Assembly: GCA_964498395.1 (NCBI GenBank)
Contig: CAZCHE010000007.1
Location: forward strand, 182,461-246,460
DNA length: 64,000 nucleotides
Direction: 5' to 3'
Source of the DNA: Parapedobacter sp964498395
GTDB taxonomy: Bacteria; Bacteroidota; Bacteroidia; Sphingobacteriales; Sphingobacteriaceae
Shown: piece after piece, positions 53,647-62,566 of the stretch
Position numbering within the stretch: the first letter of the stretch is position 1
How the letters are laid out: each line of letters begins with the position of its first letter
The notes under the pieces: generated by a model
Database searches by the model: none
The model's input: only the letters and a program-made list of their open reading frames with translations
Told to the model about the DNA's origin: nothing
Position numbers and translations under genes: made by a program

Positions 53647-54192
53647 CTATTCCAGCAAGCCCAGTTTGACTAGTGCATAGAAAAGTGCTGCGGTGTGCAG
53701 TGCCTGTCCGAATTGGTTACCGAGCAGCAAGCGTTTCAGTTCTTCGGGAGAAACCAGGATGACTTCTATCTCCTCCTGGTCGTCAAGCTCTTGTTCTTGT
53801 ACCTTCACACCCCCAGTTAAGAGGTAGGTAAATGTCCTGTTATCAGCCGTTGCCGGATTGGGGAACAGGGTGGATATTTGCTCGATGGTTTCAAACCGAT
53901 AACCTGTTTCTTCCAGCATTTCCCGTTTGGCTGCCGTCGGTGCATCTTCGCCGGGGTCGATGACCCCACCAGGAACCTCAAGCACATTTTGTTGTACGCC
54001 ATGCCGGTATTGCTTCACGAGGATAAATTGATTATCCGCCGTCAATGCCACCATGTTTACCCAATCGGGATATTCCAGCACGTAGTATTCGGGAACGACA
54101 TGCCCGTTAGGCATCCGGCAGACGTCTTTGCGCAATACTGCCCATGGTGCCCGCACCAAGTATTCGGAAGACAATGTTTCCCAGTGCGGCAT
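53647..54192 (-). CDS. NUDIX hydrolase (ADP-sugar pyrophosphatase-like)
   Basis: A 181-residue enzyme with a complete NUDIX box (G-x5-E-x7-REMLEET-GY; GGVIDPGEDAP, then AKREMLEETGY). Sequence around the box (NVLEVPGGVIDPGE, TYLLTGGVKVQ) resembles ADP-ribose/ADP-sugar pyrophosphatases that cleave nucleoside diphosphates linked to sugars. It begins one base after the phosphohexomutase gene ends, so they form an operon; a shared role in sugar-nucleotide balance is plausible. Confidence 0.92.
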   Translation of the reverse strand: MPHWETLSSEYLVRAPWAVLRKDVCRMPNGHVVPEYYVLEYPDWVNMVALTADNQFILVKQYRHGVQQNVLEVPGGVIDPGEDAPTAAKREMLEETGYRFETIEQISTLFPNPATADNRTFTYLLTGGVKVQEQELDDQEEIEVILVSPEELKRLLLGNQFGQALHTAALFYALVKLGLLE

Positions 54193-54193
54193 A

Positions 54194-55933
54194 TCAGGCG
54201 ATATCTTTCATGATGCGAGCTATCTTTTCATCAAGTTGCCGACTAACCTCATCAAAATCCTCGCGATTGGGCAATGCCTGCTTTACACTGCAGTAAAACT
54301 TGATTTTGGGTTCGGTGCCAGACGGGCGGGCAGAGATTACATCCCCATCCACGGTGATAAACTGTAACACGTCTGATTTGGGAAGATCGATAACCTCCCG
54401 GTTGCCGGTTCTCAAATCAAGCGATTCACTATTTTGATAATCCTTGATTTGCGCCACTTGGATCCCTCCGATTTCCCTCGGGGGATTGCTGCGCAAACGG
54501 GCCATCATCTCCTTGATTTCATCGGCCCCAGCTTTACCCTTTTTGGTCAGTGAAATGAGCTTCTCCTTATATAAGCCATATTGGACATATAAATCCAGAA
54601 GGGCATCGAATAGGGTTTTGCTTTGGCCTTTATAGTATGCTGCCATTTCCGCAATGAATGTGCACGACACCACGGCATCCTTATCGCGAACCAATTCGCC
54701 CACCAAAAATCCATAGCTTTCTTCCCCTCCGGTGAGGAAACGCCCCCTTCCTTCTTTCGCCGTCATCAGTTCGCCGATAAACTTGAATCCGGTCAGCACA
54801 TCGTAATAAGGCACACCATACGCTTGGGCAATGTCGGCGATCAGGCTGGTCGTCACGATGGTCTTGACCACGTAGTCGCCTTCCCTCAAATCGCCGAGTT
54901 CTTTTTTAGAGGAAAGCACGTAGTTGACCAGTAAACTGCCTATTTGATTACCATTCAACAATTGGTATTCACCCTGTGCATTTTTCACAGCCGCTCCCAC
55001 CCGGTCAGCATCAGGGTCGGTAGCGATGATGACATCAGCCCCGATACGCTTGCCTTCCGCAACGGCCATGGACATGGCCTCCTCCTCTTCGGGATTAGGG
55101 TACACCACCGTCGGGAAATTACCGTCAGGTTGAGCTTGTGCTTCTACTACCTGTATATTATTGAAACCCCAGCGCTCCAATGCAGGTGGCACCAAGGTCA
55201 CCCCGGTACCGTGGATAGGGGAGAAAACAATTTTTAAATCCCGCTGCTGGGCTACGGCATCCGGGCGGATGGATAATGCTGCAATTTGGCTGAGGTACGT
55301 CTCGTCCATCTCAGCTCCAAGCAGCGTGATGTTTTCCGCTATGGGACCGAAGTTGATTTCGCTGGGATCCGTGATCGCATAAACTGCCGTAATCACATTT
55401 TCATCATGCGGAGCCACCAGCTGCCCCCCGTCTTTCCAATACGCTTTATAACCGTTGTATTCCTTGGGATTGTGCGATGCGGTGAGCATCACGCCGGCTT
55501 GGCACCCCAAGTGGCGCACGGCAAATGAAAGGTGTGGCGTCGGACGCAGCTCGGCAAAGAGATAAACGTGTATGCCATTGGCCGAAAATACATTGGCGAC
55601 CAATTGGCCAAATGCCTTTGAGTTATTGCGGCTATCGTAGGAAACCGCCACTTTCAACGGCTCACCGGGATACGTAGCGGCTAGGTAATTGGCCAACCCT
55701 TGGGTGGCCCGCCCCACGGTATACTTGTTCATCCGGTTGGTGCCCACCCCCATGATACCCCGGAGTCCTCCGGTACCAAACTCAAGATCTCTGTAGAACG
55801 AATCTGTCAGTTCGGTATACTGTTCTGAATCAAAAAGCTGTTTTACCGCTTTGTTGGTTTCCTCATCGTAAGGCGCTTGGAGCCAAATCGCTGCGCGTTC
55901 TTGTATTGCTGGATCTAAATGGGTTGCTGACAT
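54194..55933 (-). CDS. Phosphoglucomutase/phosphomannomutase family enzyme
   Basis: A 579-residue alpha-D-phosphohexomutase that interconverts hexose 1- and 6-phosphates. The catalytic serine lies in VMLTASHNPKEYNGYK, the metal loop is IATDPDADRVG, the sugar loop is TGGEESYGFL and the phosphate-binding site is SARPSGTEPKIKFY. The length fits the long phospho-sugar mutase group (570-600 residues) common in Bacteroidota and Firmicutes. It is followed at once by the NUDIX gene. Confidence 0.95.
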   Translation of the reverse strand: MSATHLDPAIQERAAIWLQAPYDEETNKAVKQLFDSEQYTELTDSFYRDLEFGTGGLRGIMGVGTNRMNKYTVGRATQGLANYLAATYPGEPLKVAVSYDSRNNSKAFGQLVANVFSANGIHVYLFAELRPTPHLSFAVRHLGCQAGVMLTASHNPKEYNGYKAYWKDGGQLVAPHDENVITAVYAITDPSEINFGPIAENITLLGAEMDETYLSQIAALSIRPDAVAQQRDLKIVFSPIHGTGVTLVPPALERWGFNNIQVVEAQAQPDGNFPTVVYPNPEEEEAMSMAVAEGKRIGADVIIATDPDADRVGAAVKNAQGEYQLLNGNQIGSLLVNYVLSSKKELGDLREGDYVVKTIVTTSLIADIAQAYGVPYYDVLTGFKFIGELMTAKEGRGRFLTGGEESYGFLVGELVRDKDAVVSCTFIAEMAAYYKGQSKTLFDALLDLYVQYGLYKEKLISLTKKGKAGADEIKEMMARLRSNPPREIGGIQVAQIKDYQNSESLDLRTGNREVIDLPKSDVLQFITVDGDVISARPSGTEPKIKFYCSVKQALPNREDFDEVSRQLDEKIARIMKDIA

Positions 55934-56024
55934 GACCTCAAATCTTTGGTTGAACCAAAAATATCAATTTGAATGATAATACCTAAGAAAATGGTGAAAT
56001 TGTTTTTTTGGCTCGATGCCACGA

Positions 56025-56915
56025 TTAGCTTTTTGCCTGCCGCGTCATCTGTTCCAATGCATCCCATAAGTCATTCGGAATGGCTTCCAACCCGCTGAAC
56101 TGCCCGGCACCTTGCAACCATTCGCCCCCATCTATGGTAATCACCTCACCATTGATGTAAGTAGCGAAGTCAGACAGCAAAAAGGCCGCCAGGTTAGCCA
56201 GCTCCTGGTGCTCGCCAACCCGCTTGAGCGGCACACGGTTTTTAAAGTCGAATTGTTTGGCTAAGTCTCCGGGGAGCAATCGCTCCCAAGCTCCCTTGGT
56301 AGGGAATGGCCCCGGTGCGATGGCATTACTGCGGATACCGTATTTACCCCATTCTACGGCCAGGGACCGGGTGAGGGCAAGCACCCCGCCCTTGGCAGCG
56401 GCCGATGGTACCACATAAGCCGAACCGGTAAAGGCGTAGGTCGTAACAATGTTCAGTATACTGGCCCGTTGTTTCTGAGCAATCCAATGTTTGCCGAAAG
56501 CAAGCGTGCAATGGGCGGTGCCTTTCAAGACGATGTCAATGACGGCCGAAAAGGCATTAGCCGACAAACGCTCGGTAGGTGAGATAAAGTTACCCGCCGC
56601 ATTATTGAGCAACGCATCTACCCGTCCAAACCGCTCAACTGCCGCGGCTAGTAGCTGTTCTACGCTGCTCATGTCGCGCACATCACAGGCTACGGGCAGT
56701 ACCTGTCCTCCCATCTCCGCCTCCATTTCCGAAGCGGCCTTTTCCAGCACATCCAATTTACGGCTGGCGATGACCACATGGGCACCTAGCTTGAGGAAAT
56801 AAGTGGCCATGGCCCGGCCAAGTCCGGTTCCACCTCCAGTAACTACGATGGTTTTATCGGTTAAAGCGCCTTCTCGTAAGGCCCCCTCAACTGCTGAATG
56901 GGTTTCGTTGCTCAT
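56025..56915 (-). CDS. Short-chain reductase of 2,4-dienoyl-CoA reductase type
   Basis: A 296-residue NAD(P)-binding Rossmann protein. The cofactor motif is TGGGTGLGRAMA, followed by NNAAGNFISPTERLSANAF. The usual YxxxK catalytic motif is replaced by SAAAK in VVPSAAAKGGVLALTRS, the arrangement of mitochondrial/peroxisomal dienoyl-CoA reductases. It would reduce 2,4-dienoyl-CoA with NADPH during oxidation of unsaturated fatty acids. It lies 57 bases downstream of an enoyl-CoA isomerase-like gene on the same strand, which supports the assignment. Confidence 0.87.
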   Translation of the reverse strand: MSNETHSAVEGALREGALTDKTIVVTGGGTGLGRAMATYFLKLGAHVVIASRKLDVLEKAASEMEAEMGGQVLPVACDVRDMSSVEQLLAAAVERFGRVDALLNNAAGNFISPTERLSANAFSAVIDIVLKGTAHCTLAFGKHWIAQKQRASILNIVTTYAFTGSAYVVPSAAAKGGVLALTRSLAVEWGKYGIRSNAIAPGPFPTKGAWERLLPGDLAKQFDFKNRVPLKRVGEHQELANLAAFLLSDFATYINGEVITIDGGEWLQGAGQFSGLEAIPNDLWDALEQMTRQAKS

Positions 56916-56972
56916 TTCTCGGTTAGATTTTGTTGATTTTCAATTTCAACATGACTGGTCGATGGACACCCA

Positions 56973-57740
56973 TCATGATTTGCCACCCTTCAAATTATCA
57001 ATAATCGTTTTGAGGATGGCGCGTGTGGCCGGCGACCACCATTGCTTGAGCAATGCGTCAATGCTTTCCGCTTGATGGGCTTCAAAATGGCTGACGAGCG
57101 TTTGCCGCATATTGCGCTTGCTCTGCCGCCAGGTGTTGCGTTCGTATTGCGTGTATCGCCTTAGCCTTCGCTCCGCGGCGGTGCGGATGCTCCTGGCGTC
57201 CACCACCTCGTCTACCAGCCCCGCATGAAGTGCCTCTTGCGGTTTGAGGAGTTTCCCTTCCAATAAATACCGATAAGCGTTCGCCTGGCCAAGCCAAAAG
57301 CTGTACAGGTGGAAGATATTGCTTGGCACCACGATCCCGACAGGCACTTCATTGAGCCCGATGATGTAATCCCCTTCGGCCATCACCCGACTATCACAGC
57401 ATATCGCTAACACACAGCCCCCTGCCGGACTATGCCCACTTATCGCTGCCACCGAAGGCTTATCAAAAGTCACAAACATGCGGACAAAATCAACAAAGGT
57501 ATACCAAAATCGGCGTGCTTCTTCTTCATTATATTCATACAGCGCAATGAGGTCTAGGCCCGCACTGAAAAAACCTTCTTTTCCATGCAAAATCAGCCCC
57601 TCGATAGCCGGGTCTCGCTGTGCCTCTGCAATGGCTTGCCCAAGTTCCTCAAGCATCTGCTGGTTAATGGCATTTGATTTCCCCCGATCCAGATAGATGT
57701 GTGATACCCGCTCTTCAACCGTCACTTTAATGAAGTCCAT
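56973..57740 (-). CDS. Enoyl-CoA hydratase/isomerase family, ECI-like
   Basis: A 255-residue crotonase-fold protein. The oxyanion-hole segments are GFFSAGLDLIALYE and SGHSPAGGCVLAICCDSRVM. The GLNEVPVGIVVPS loop supplies a glutamate where isomerases have theirs. The set resembles mitochondrial delta3,delta2-enoyl-CoA isomerase more than hydratase, which would also need a second glutamate in the SPAGG region. It would shift double bonds during unsaturated fatty-acid oxidation, together with the dienoyl-CoA reductase-type enzyme downstream. No thiolase or acyl-CoA dehydrogenase gene is nearby. Confidence 0.85.
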   Translation of the reverse strand: MDFIKVTVEERVSHIYLDRGKSNAINQQMLEELGQAIAEAQRDPAIEGLILHGKEGFFSAGLDLIALYEYNEEEARRFWYTFVDFVRMFVTFDKPSVAAISGHSPAGGCVLAICCDSRVMAEGDYIIGLNEVPVGIVVPSNIFHLYSFWLGQANAYRYLLEGKLLKPQEALHAGLVDEVVDARSIRTAAERRLRRYTQYERNTWRQSKRNMRQTLVSHFEAHQAESIDALLKQWWSPATRAILKTIIDNLKGGKS

Positions 57741-57794
57741 TCGTTATTTTATTGTTGATTTGTCAATTTGTTTAGTTGTTTATTCGCGCATCAT

Positions 57795-60512
57795 CTACTT
57801 AACCGTCATATAGTGCACTGCACGCCCTAGTCGTCCATAGACATCCAGCCCCTCTACCACGATGCGGTAGGTACCTGGATCCTCGGCGGTATAAAATTCG
57901 AATGAAACGTCTTCGCCGGCAGTCACAATCAATTGAGGCTCCCAGTGGATGGTGGTACGCAGATCGCGCATCCCCTCCAATGAATCTACACGCACGCTAT
58001 AATCTGGTTTGTAAAATTCCCGCACCTCATAATATCCCTGTGGGCTATGGGTGGCAATACCGGGTGTATATAAATCTCGATCATACATTCCACTATCGCC
58101 ACGTTTGGTCGTGATGACCAGCACGCCACCACCTCCCCTGATGCCATAGATTGCTGTATTTTCAGGCCGCCGCAATACTTCTATCGTTTCCACATCAAAC
58201 GGGTTGATGATCGAAAGTGCTTCGGCTTCCATATACATGCCATCGAGCACGATTTGCATGGGTTGGTCCATGGTGCTTACCGTCCGTGTGGAATAAGCCT
58301 TTCCATTACGGAATATAACCCCCAACAATCGACCTTGCAAACAAATGTCTAACGTGGGGCAACCCATCATCAGGTGGTCGGCCACGATGATTTGGTCGGC
58401 CCTGCCTGGTCCATTGAGGTTGCTGGAATGCCTTGCCGGATTCCTATCGGCCTCACCGGTTACTTTTACCTCTTCCAGCAGGATGGTTCTTTCTTTCAGT
58501 CCGTACCGCTCCATTTCCTGAAATTGCTCCTGTGTATTCTTCAGGTATGTGCTGATGGATTGGTTTACATTGATGGTCGCATCTGGGGCATTCCGGTTAC
58601 GTGTCACCTGTAGGCTTGGGGATTCATCAAGTTGAACCTCGACGCTCCTACGTCCGCGTTCATCACGGGCCTGTACCACAAACCTCGTGTTGTCATAAAA
58701 CAGCAGCCGATCGAAATCAAACCGACCATCTTCCCGCGTTACCGTGTCAATGACCGCATTGACATTACCGGTAGACATCATCGTAACCACCGCATTGGGT
58801 ACGGGGGTCTTGCCGTCACGTTTGGTCACCACACCGCTGATACGCAAATCCTGCTCGGGGTGAAAAGAAATGGAAGGGGGTTTCCCCGCCATTAAATCGG
58901 GCCAATTAATTCTGCTCCATCCCTGTGTCAGCATGACATTATCAAGCTGCCTTCTTTTGTCAGCACCACCATCCTCAAAATAGTATTCAGGTGTTTCGAT
59001 ATACCCCTTGATATCCGAGCTGAGCAGCAAAGAAGCATATATATGGTCTTCCTTATGTTGGTCAGTAGGCACCTTCGCCATATCTACAATGGCTGCGGAA
59101 AGCACAGCCACCTGATTGGTATCCGGCGTGTCACCCACTCCAATGTGGACCGTCACTCGTTCTTTGGACGTGTATGTCTCCTTGTCTGTGGCAATGGCAA
59201 TCGGCAGAAATCCGTATTCATGGTTATTAAATAAAGAACGATTCGCGAGGGGTTGTGTCGTAGGCGAAAACAACGTCAGTTGAATGACCCCTACGGGGAT
59301 GTTTTCCCGTGGTATGGAAAAAACAGCCACATTTTTCACGAATTTGTTTTTCGCAGCATAAAATATCTCCGCATCACGTTGTAATACCAGCATGATTTCC
59401 TGCCCTTCCACCAAATCATCCGTAGCATACGCCTCCACAAAAATGTTTTTTTCCAGTTCATTGTTGACCGCCAAGGAGTAGCCGGAGCGCATTACCTCGG
59501 GGAGGGGTTCTTCGGTTTCGCTCCCGTCGGCAAAAGTGACCTTGGCCACATACCGCTGCCCGGCTTGGGGGATAAAGCTAAAATTACCCATTCCAGCATA
59601 TGCCGATTCAAAATCGATGATGCGGTTGCCATCCCCATCTTGCAGGTACCCAGCAACGCCGATACCCAATCCCTGGGGCATCAATGCCTTAAATCCAATT
59701 TTGGTTAGGCGATTGGCCAACAAATGACCGCCTTCCGGGAAGAATTGGATGCTATTGGTGCTTGATGTGGTTTTTAAGGGTATGGTTTTGTTGACCGTTT
59801 GCCTATCTGCGGTTTGGATGGCTAGCTCCACCTTTCCCTCCTTCAGGTTGAATGGCTGTTTATTTACAAAATCAAAGGATATTTGTCCGTTTTCATTGGT
59901 TTTTTCCCGCCCCCGCCTAACATTCCTGCTTTCAAGGGTGACCTGGTAATTGACATTCAAATCAGGCAGCGGCCCGCCGGCAAGGTCAGAGAATATGATT
60001 TCGGTATTAACGGTATGCGCTGGTGAGTTATCAAACGTAAAGGAACTATGGGTAACTATTTTGTCAGATAGCGCATTCCCGACCGGCAACGTTCGGTCAT
60101 AAAAGAACTCACTATCAAAGTTCCGCATCCAGTTCGTATAAGCACGAACCCGGTAGTTGCCTTCGTTTAGCGAATCAGCCAACTGGAAATCGCCCATCGT
60201 TACCCCGGCAATAAGGGGTAGCCTAATGGATTGGACGATTTTATCTTCCGGACCAATCAGATCAACATATAGGATTTTGCTTAACCCCGAAAGGTTGTGG
60301 TAGGCGCCAATGGTTACATAACCTTTGAACCAGATATCATCACCGACGGTATAATATGGTTTATCGAAATGTAGGTATACTTTTTCTTGCGGATATTCCT
60401 CTGCATAGTGCCGTAGTGATGCCAGCAGCGAATCCGTAGAAACGCGTTGCGCATACGTCATGCTCGACATCAAGCATAACATACACCAACAAACTAGCAC
60501 CCTCGGTTTCAT
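57795..60512 (-). CDS. Barrel-less TonB-plug protein with macroglobulin-like repeats
   Basis: A 905-residue exported protein (signal MKPRVLVCWCMLCLMSSMTY, cleavage near AQR). The N-terminal half resembles alpha-2-macroglobulin MG2-type beta domains (YLHFDKPYYTVGDDIWFKGY). A carboxypeptidase-like regulatory domain follows (ISGVVTKRDGKTPVPNAVV), then a TonB-receptor plug-like domain (QIVLDGMYMEAEALSIINPF and IYGIRGGGGVLVITTKRG). No beta-barrel follows; the protein ends in another beta domain. The frame has an earlier ATG 42 bases upstream, rejected because it precedes the signal. A surface role with TonB receptors is possible but unknown. Confidence 0.87.
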   Translation of the reverse strand: MKPRVLVCWCMLCLMSSMTYAQRVSTDSLLASLRHYAEEYPQEKVYLHFDKPYYTVGDDIWFKGYVTIGAYHNLSGLSKILYVDLIGPEDKIVQSIRLPLIAGVTMGDFQLADSLNEGNYRVRAYTNWMRNFDSEFFYDRTLPVGNALSDKIVTHSSFTFDNSPAHTVNTEIIFSDLAGGPLPDLNVNYQVTLESRNVRRGREKTNENGQISFDFVNKQPFNLKEGKVELAIQTADRQTVNKTIPLKTTSSTNSIQFFPEGGHLLANRLTKIGFKALMPQGLGIGVAGYLQDGDGNRIIDFESAYAGMGNFSFIPQAGQRYVAKVTFADGSETEEPLPEVMRSGYSLAVNNELEKNIFVEAYATDDLVEGQEIMLVLQRDAEIFYAAKNKFVKNVAVFSIPRENIPVGVIQLTLFSPTTQPLANRSLFNNHEYGFLPIAIATDKETYTSKERVTVHIGVGDTPDTNQVAVLSAAIVDMAKVPTDQHKEDHIYASLLLSSDIKGYIETPEYYFEDGGADKRRQLDNVMLTQGWSRINWPDLMAGKPPSISFHPEQDLRISGVVTKRDGKTPVPNAVVTMMSTGNVNAVIDTVTREDGRFDFDRLLFYDNTRFVVQARDERGRRSVEVQLDESPSLQVTRNRNAPDATINVNQSISTYLKNTQEQFQEMERYGLKERTILLEEVKVTGEADRNPARHSSNLNGPGRADQIIVADHLMMGCPTLDICLQGRLLGVIFRNGKAYSTRTVSTMDQPMQIVLDGMYMEAEALSIINPFDVETIEVLRRPENTAIYGIRGGGGVLVITTKRGDSGMYDRDLYTPGIATHSPQGYYEVREFYKPDYSVRVDSLEGMRDLRTTIHWEPQLIVTAGEDVSFEFYTAEDPGTYRIVVEGLDVYGRLGRAVHYMTVK

Positions 60513-60840
60513 AACTGATCGTGTTAGACACGGTTTAAAGATACAAAAAAACATTTACAAGCGGGAAAGGGATGTTTCCTCCGCCCCGTCTCTTCCCATG
60601 AATACAACAATTTTTCCAATGGTTTGGTTGGCACACCGCCAAACTTAAATAATCGAACGCAGGTTAAATAGGATATATTCGCATGAAACCTGCATAAATT
60701 GCTATAAACAAAAGGATATGGATAGTTTATGCAAGATTCATCACCGATAAAGAACAAACCGAGTGTAACGAGCTCATTTATGCCATTGAAAAATTTGCAC
60801 TCATAAATAAATTATTCAGATGAAAAAATATCTTTGCAGG
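60513..60840. other. 328-base divergent region before purD
   Basis: It contains the putative purD -7 box (60829-60836) and an open stretch 60698-60823 (41 codons plus stop) whose translation looks protein-like (FITDKEQTECNELIYAIEKF) but which has no ATG, GTG or TTG start. The part near the plug-protein gene shows nothing that I can name. Confidence 0.55.
60829..60836 (+). promoter_or_regulatory. -7-like box directly before purD
   Basis: TATCTTTG matches TAnnTTTG and ends four bases before the purD ATG at 60841. If used, it would give a nearly leaderless mRNA. No TTTG lies at the usual distance upstream, so support is weak. Confidence 0.3.
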
Positions 60841-62115
60841 ATGAATATTCTCATTATCGGGGCGGGCGGACGTGAAAGTGCTTTCGCTTGGAAGATCGCC
60901 CAAAGCAATCAAGTATCACAGCTCTATATTGCGCCGGGAAATGCAGGTACCGGCCAATACGGTCAAAACGTACCGCTTAAGGTGACGGACTTTGAGGGGA
61001 TAGCTGACTTCGTGTTGAAGCATAACATCCAGCTGGTGTTAGTCGGCCCCGAGGAACCATTGGTAAAGGGTATCCACGATTTCTTCCTCGACCGCGACGA
61101 CTTGAAGCATGTTCCGGTTATCGGTCCTCGCCAACAAGGGGCGCAATTGGAAGGGAGCAAGGACTTTGCCAAGCAATTTATGGTGCGGCATGGTATCCCT
61201 ACTGCTGCATCGAGGTCGTTTACCAAGGACACCCTATCGGATGGGTTGGCTTATCTGGAAACCCAACAACTACCCATCGTGCTCAAAGCCGACGGGCTAG
61301 CTGCCGGTAAAGGAGTGCTGATCTGTGCTACGCTAGACGAGGCCAAGGCCGAATTGCAGGCGATGTTAGCCGATGCCAAATTCGGTGAAGCCAGCCGTAC
61401 CGTCGTCATCGAACAGTACCTATCGGGCATCGAGCTATCCGTTTTCGTATTGACAGACGGCGAGAGCTACAAGGTATTACCCTCTGCCAAAGACTACAAG
61501 CGCATCGGCGAAGGCGATACCGGCCTTAATACTGGCGGCATGGGCTCCGTATCGCCTGTACCATTTGCTGATAACGAGTTTCTGGACAAGGTGGAAGAAC
61601 GCATCATTATCCCCACCATCGATGGACTTAAAAAAGATGGCATCCCTTATCAGGGTTTTATCTTCATCGGGTTGATGAACGTAGGAGGGGATCCTTATGT
61701 GATCGAATACAACGTACGGATGGGTGATCCGGAAACCGAGAGCGTATTGCCCCGTATCGAGAGCGATTTGGTAGACCTGCTGCAAGGGGTGGCCGAGAGA
61801 AATCTGTTCGACCGCTCGTTTACGCTTTCTCCGAAAACCGCCGCCACGGTCATGCTCGTGTCGGGAGGTTATCCCGAGGATTACGAGTCGGGTAAAGCGA
61901 TCAGCAATATCGAGAATGTCAAAGAATCCATCGTATTCCATGCCGGAACAAAAGAGGAAGATGGGGTGGTCCATACGGCAGGCGGGCGTGTATTGGCAGT
62001 GACGGCATTAGAAGACACGTTATTTGATGCGTTGCAACAAGCCACGGCAGATGCCGGACGGATTTATTTTGAAGGAAAGTATTTCCGTCGGGATATCGGC
62101 TTTGATTTGATTTAG
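60841..62115 (+). CDS. purD: Phosphoribosylamine-glycine ligase
   Basis: A 424-residue ATP-grasp enzyme for the second step of purine synthesis: phosphoribosylamine plus glycine and ATP give GAR. Signs are MNILIIGAGGRESAFAWKIA at the N-terminus, VGPEEPLVKGI, KADGLAAGKGVLIC (ATP site), GGMGSVSPVPF and VIEYNVRMGDPETESVLP. The start at MNILIIG is the family's; an ATG at 60820 would add seven residues. No other pur genes are nearby. Confidence 0.97.
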   Translation: MNILIIGAGGRESAFAWKIAQSNQVSQLYIAPGNAGTGQYGQNVPLKVTDFEGIADFVLKHNIQLVLVGPEEPLVKGIHDFFLDRDDLKHVPVIGPRQQGAQLEGSKDFAKQFMVRHGIPTAASRSFTKDTLSDGLAYLETQQLPIVLKADGLAAGKGVLICATLDEAKAELQAMLADAKFGEASRTVVIEQYLSGIELSVFVLTDGESYKVLPSAKDYKRIGEGDTGLNTGGMGSVSPVPFADNEFLDKVEERIIIPTIDGLKKDGIPYQGFIFIGLMNVGGDPYVIEYNVRMGDPETESVLPRIESDLVDLLQGVAERNLFDRSFTLSPKTAATVMLVSGGYPEDYESGKAISNIENVKESIVFHAGTKEEDGVVHTAGGRVLAVTALEDTLFDALQQATADAGRIYFEGKYFRRDIGFDLI

Positions 62116-62151
62116 CTTATTAGCAGCTACCCGGATTAGCCCTCTATTTTA

Positions 62152-62218
62152 GCGGCAAGCCGCAGTTCCTCAGCGACAGCTGAGAGACCGATAATTGTGT
62201 AGTCCCGATTTATCGGGA
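62152..62218 (+). repeat. Three consecutive perfect hairpins between purD and tRNA-Glu
   Basis: Within 67 bases lie GCGGC-aa-GCCGC (62152-62163), CTCAGC-gaca-GCTGAG (62169-62184) and TCCCGAT-tt-ATCGGGA (62203-62218). None is followed by a long T-run, so a simple terminator is unlikely, although together they may stop or protect the purD transcript. The third word is familiar from intergenic DNA of related bacteria (recollection). It could be a small structured RNA or a REP-like element. Confidence 0.55.
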
Positions 62219-62251
62219 AGCACCAATAAGCACCTGATTACTGCGAATAGC

Positions 62252-62283
62252 GTTGCTTTTATATGCAATTTTAGCTAAGTTTG
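62252..62283 (+). promoter_or_regulatory. Promoter of tRNA-Glu
   Basis: GTTG (62252-62255) and TAAGTTTG (62276-62283) are separated by 20 bases; the -7 box is exact and the -33 box has three of four bases. The transcript would start about 12 bases before the tRNA. Confidence 0.65.
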
Positions 62284-62302
62284 CAGCGCTTTAAAATAAA
62301 GC

Positions 62303-62374
62303 GGCCCGTTCGTCTAGGGGTTAGGACGCAAGATTTTCATTCTTGAAACAGGGGTTCGATTCCCCTACGGGCTA
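62303..62374 (+). tRNA. tRNA-Glu (anticodon TTC)
   Basis: A cloverleaf with acceptor GGCCCGT/ACGGGCT (first pair G-U), D arm GTCTAGGGGTTAGGAC and anticodon arm CAAGA-TTTTCAT-TCTTG with anticodon TTC. The T arm is AGGGG-TTCGATT-CCCCT. The CCA end is not encoded, unlike tRNA-Val in this window. A promoter lies upstream and a terminator downstream. An integrase gene follows, so its 3' half may be the attachment core of an integrated element. Confidence 0.97.
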
Positions 62375-62397
62375 CACATCTTGAAATCAAAACATAC

Positions 62398-62438
62398 AAA
62401 AGCCTGCAAATTAAACGTTTGCGGGCTTTTTGTTTTTT
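62398..62438 (+). terminator. Terminator after tRNA-Glu
   Basis: AAAAGCCTGCAAA pairs with TTTGCGGGCTTTT (one mismatch-like G-T) around a short AT-rich loop, followed by TGTTTTTT. It lies 24 bases after the tRNA. Confidence 0.85.
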
Positions 62439-62474
62439 ACAGCATCCTGATTCATTCAATTATTCGCATAAAAA

Positions 62475-62566
62475 CAGTGAGTAATTCAGTGAGTCAATTC
62501 CCCGCATACCTTTACTCACTGGAAACGTTGTAACGAATTGTAAAACAACGTGTTCAATCATTGAAC
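62475..62566 (+). repeat. Direct and inverted repeats of a likely att/integrase-binding region
   Basis: Two direct CAGTGAGT words 12 bases apart, their inverse ACTCACTG 20 bases on, an AACGTTGT/ACAACGT pair, and the perfect 15-base palindrome GTTCAATCATTGAAC. Clusters of short direct and inverted words beside an integrase gene are typical of arm-type binding sites or excisionase sites at the left end of an integrated element. Confidence 0.5.
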
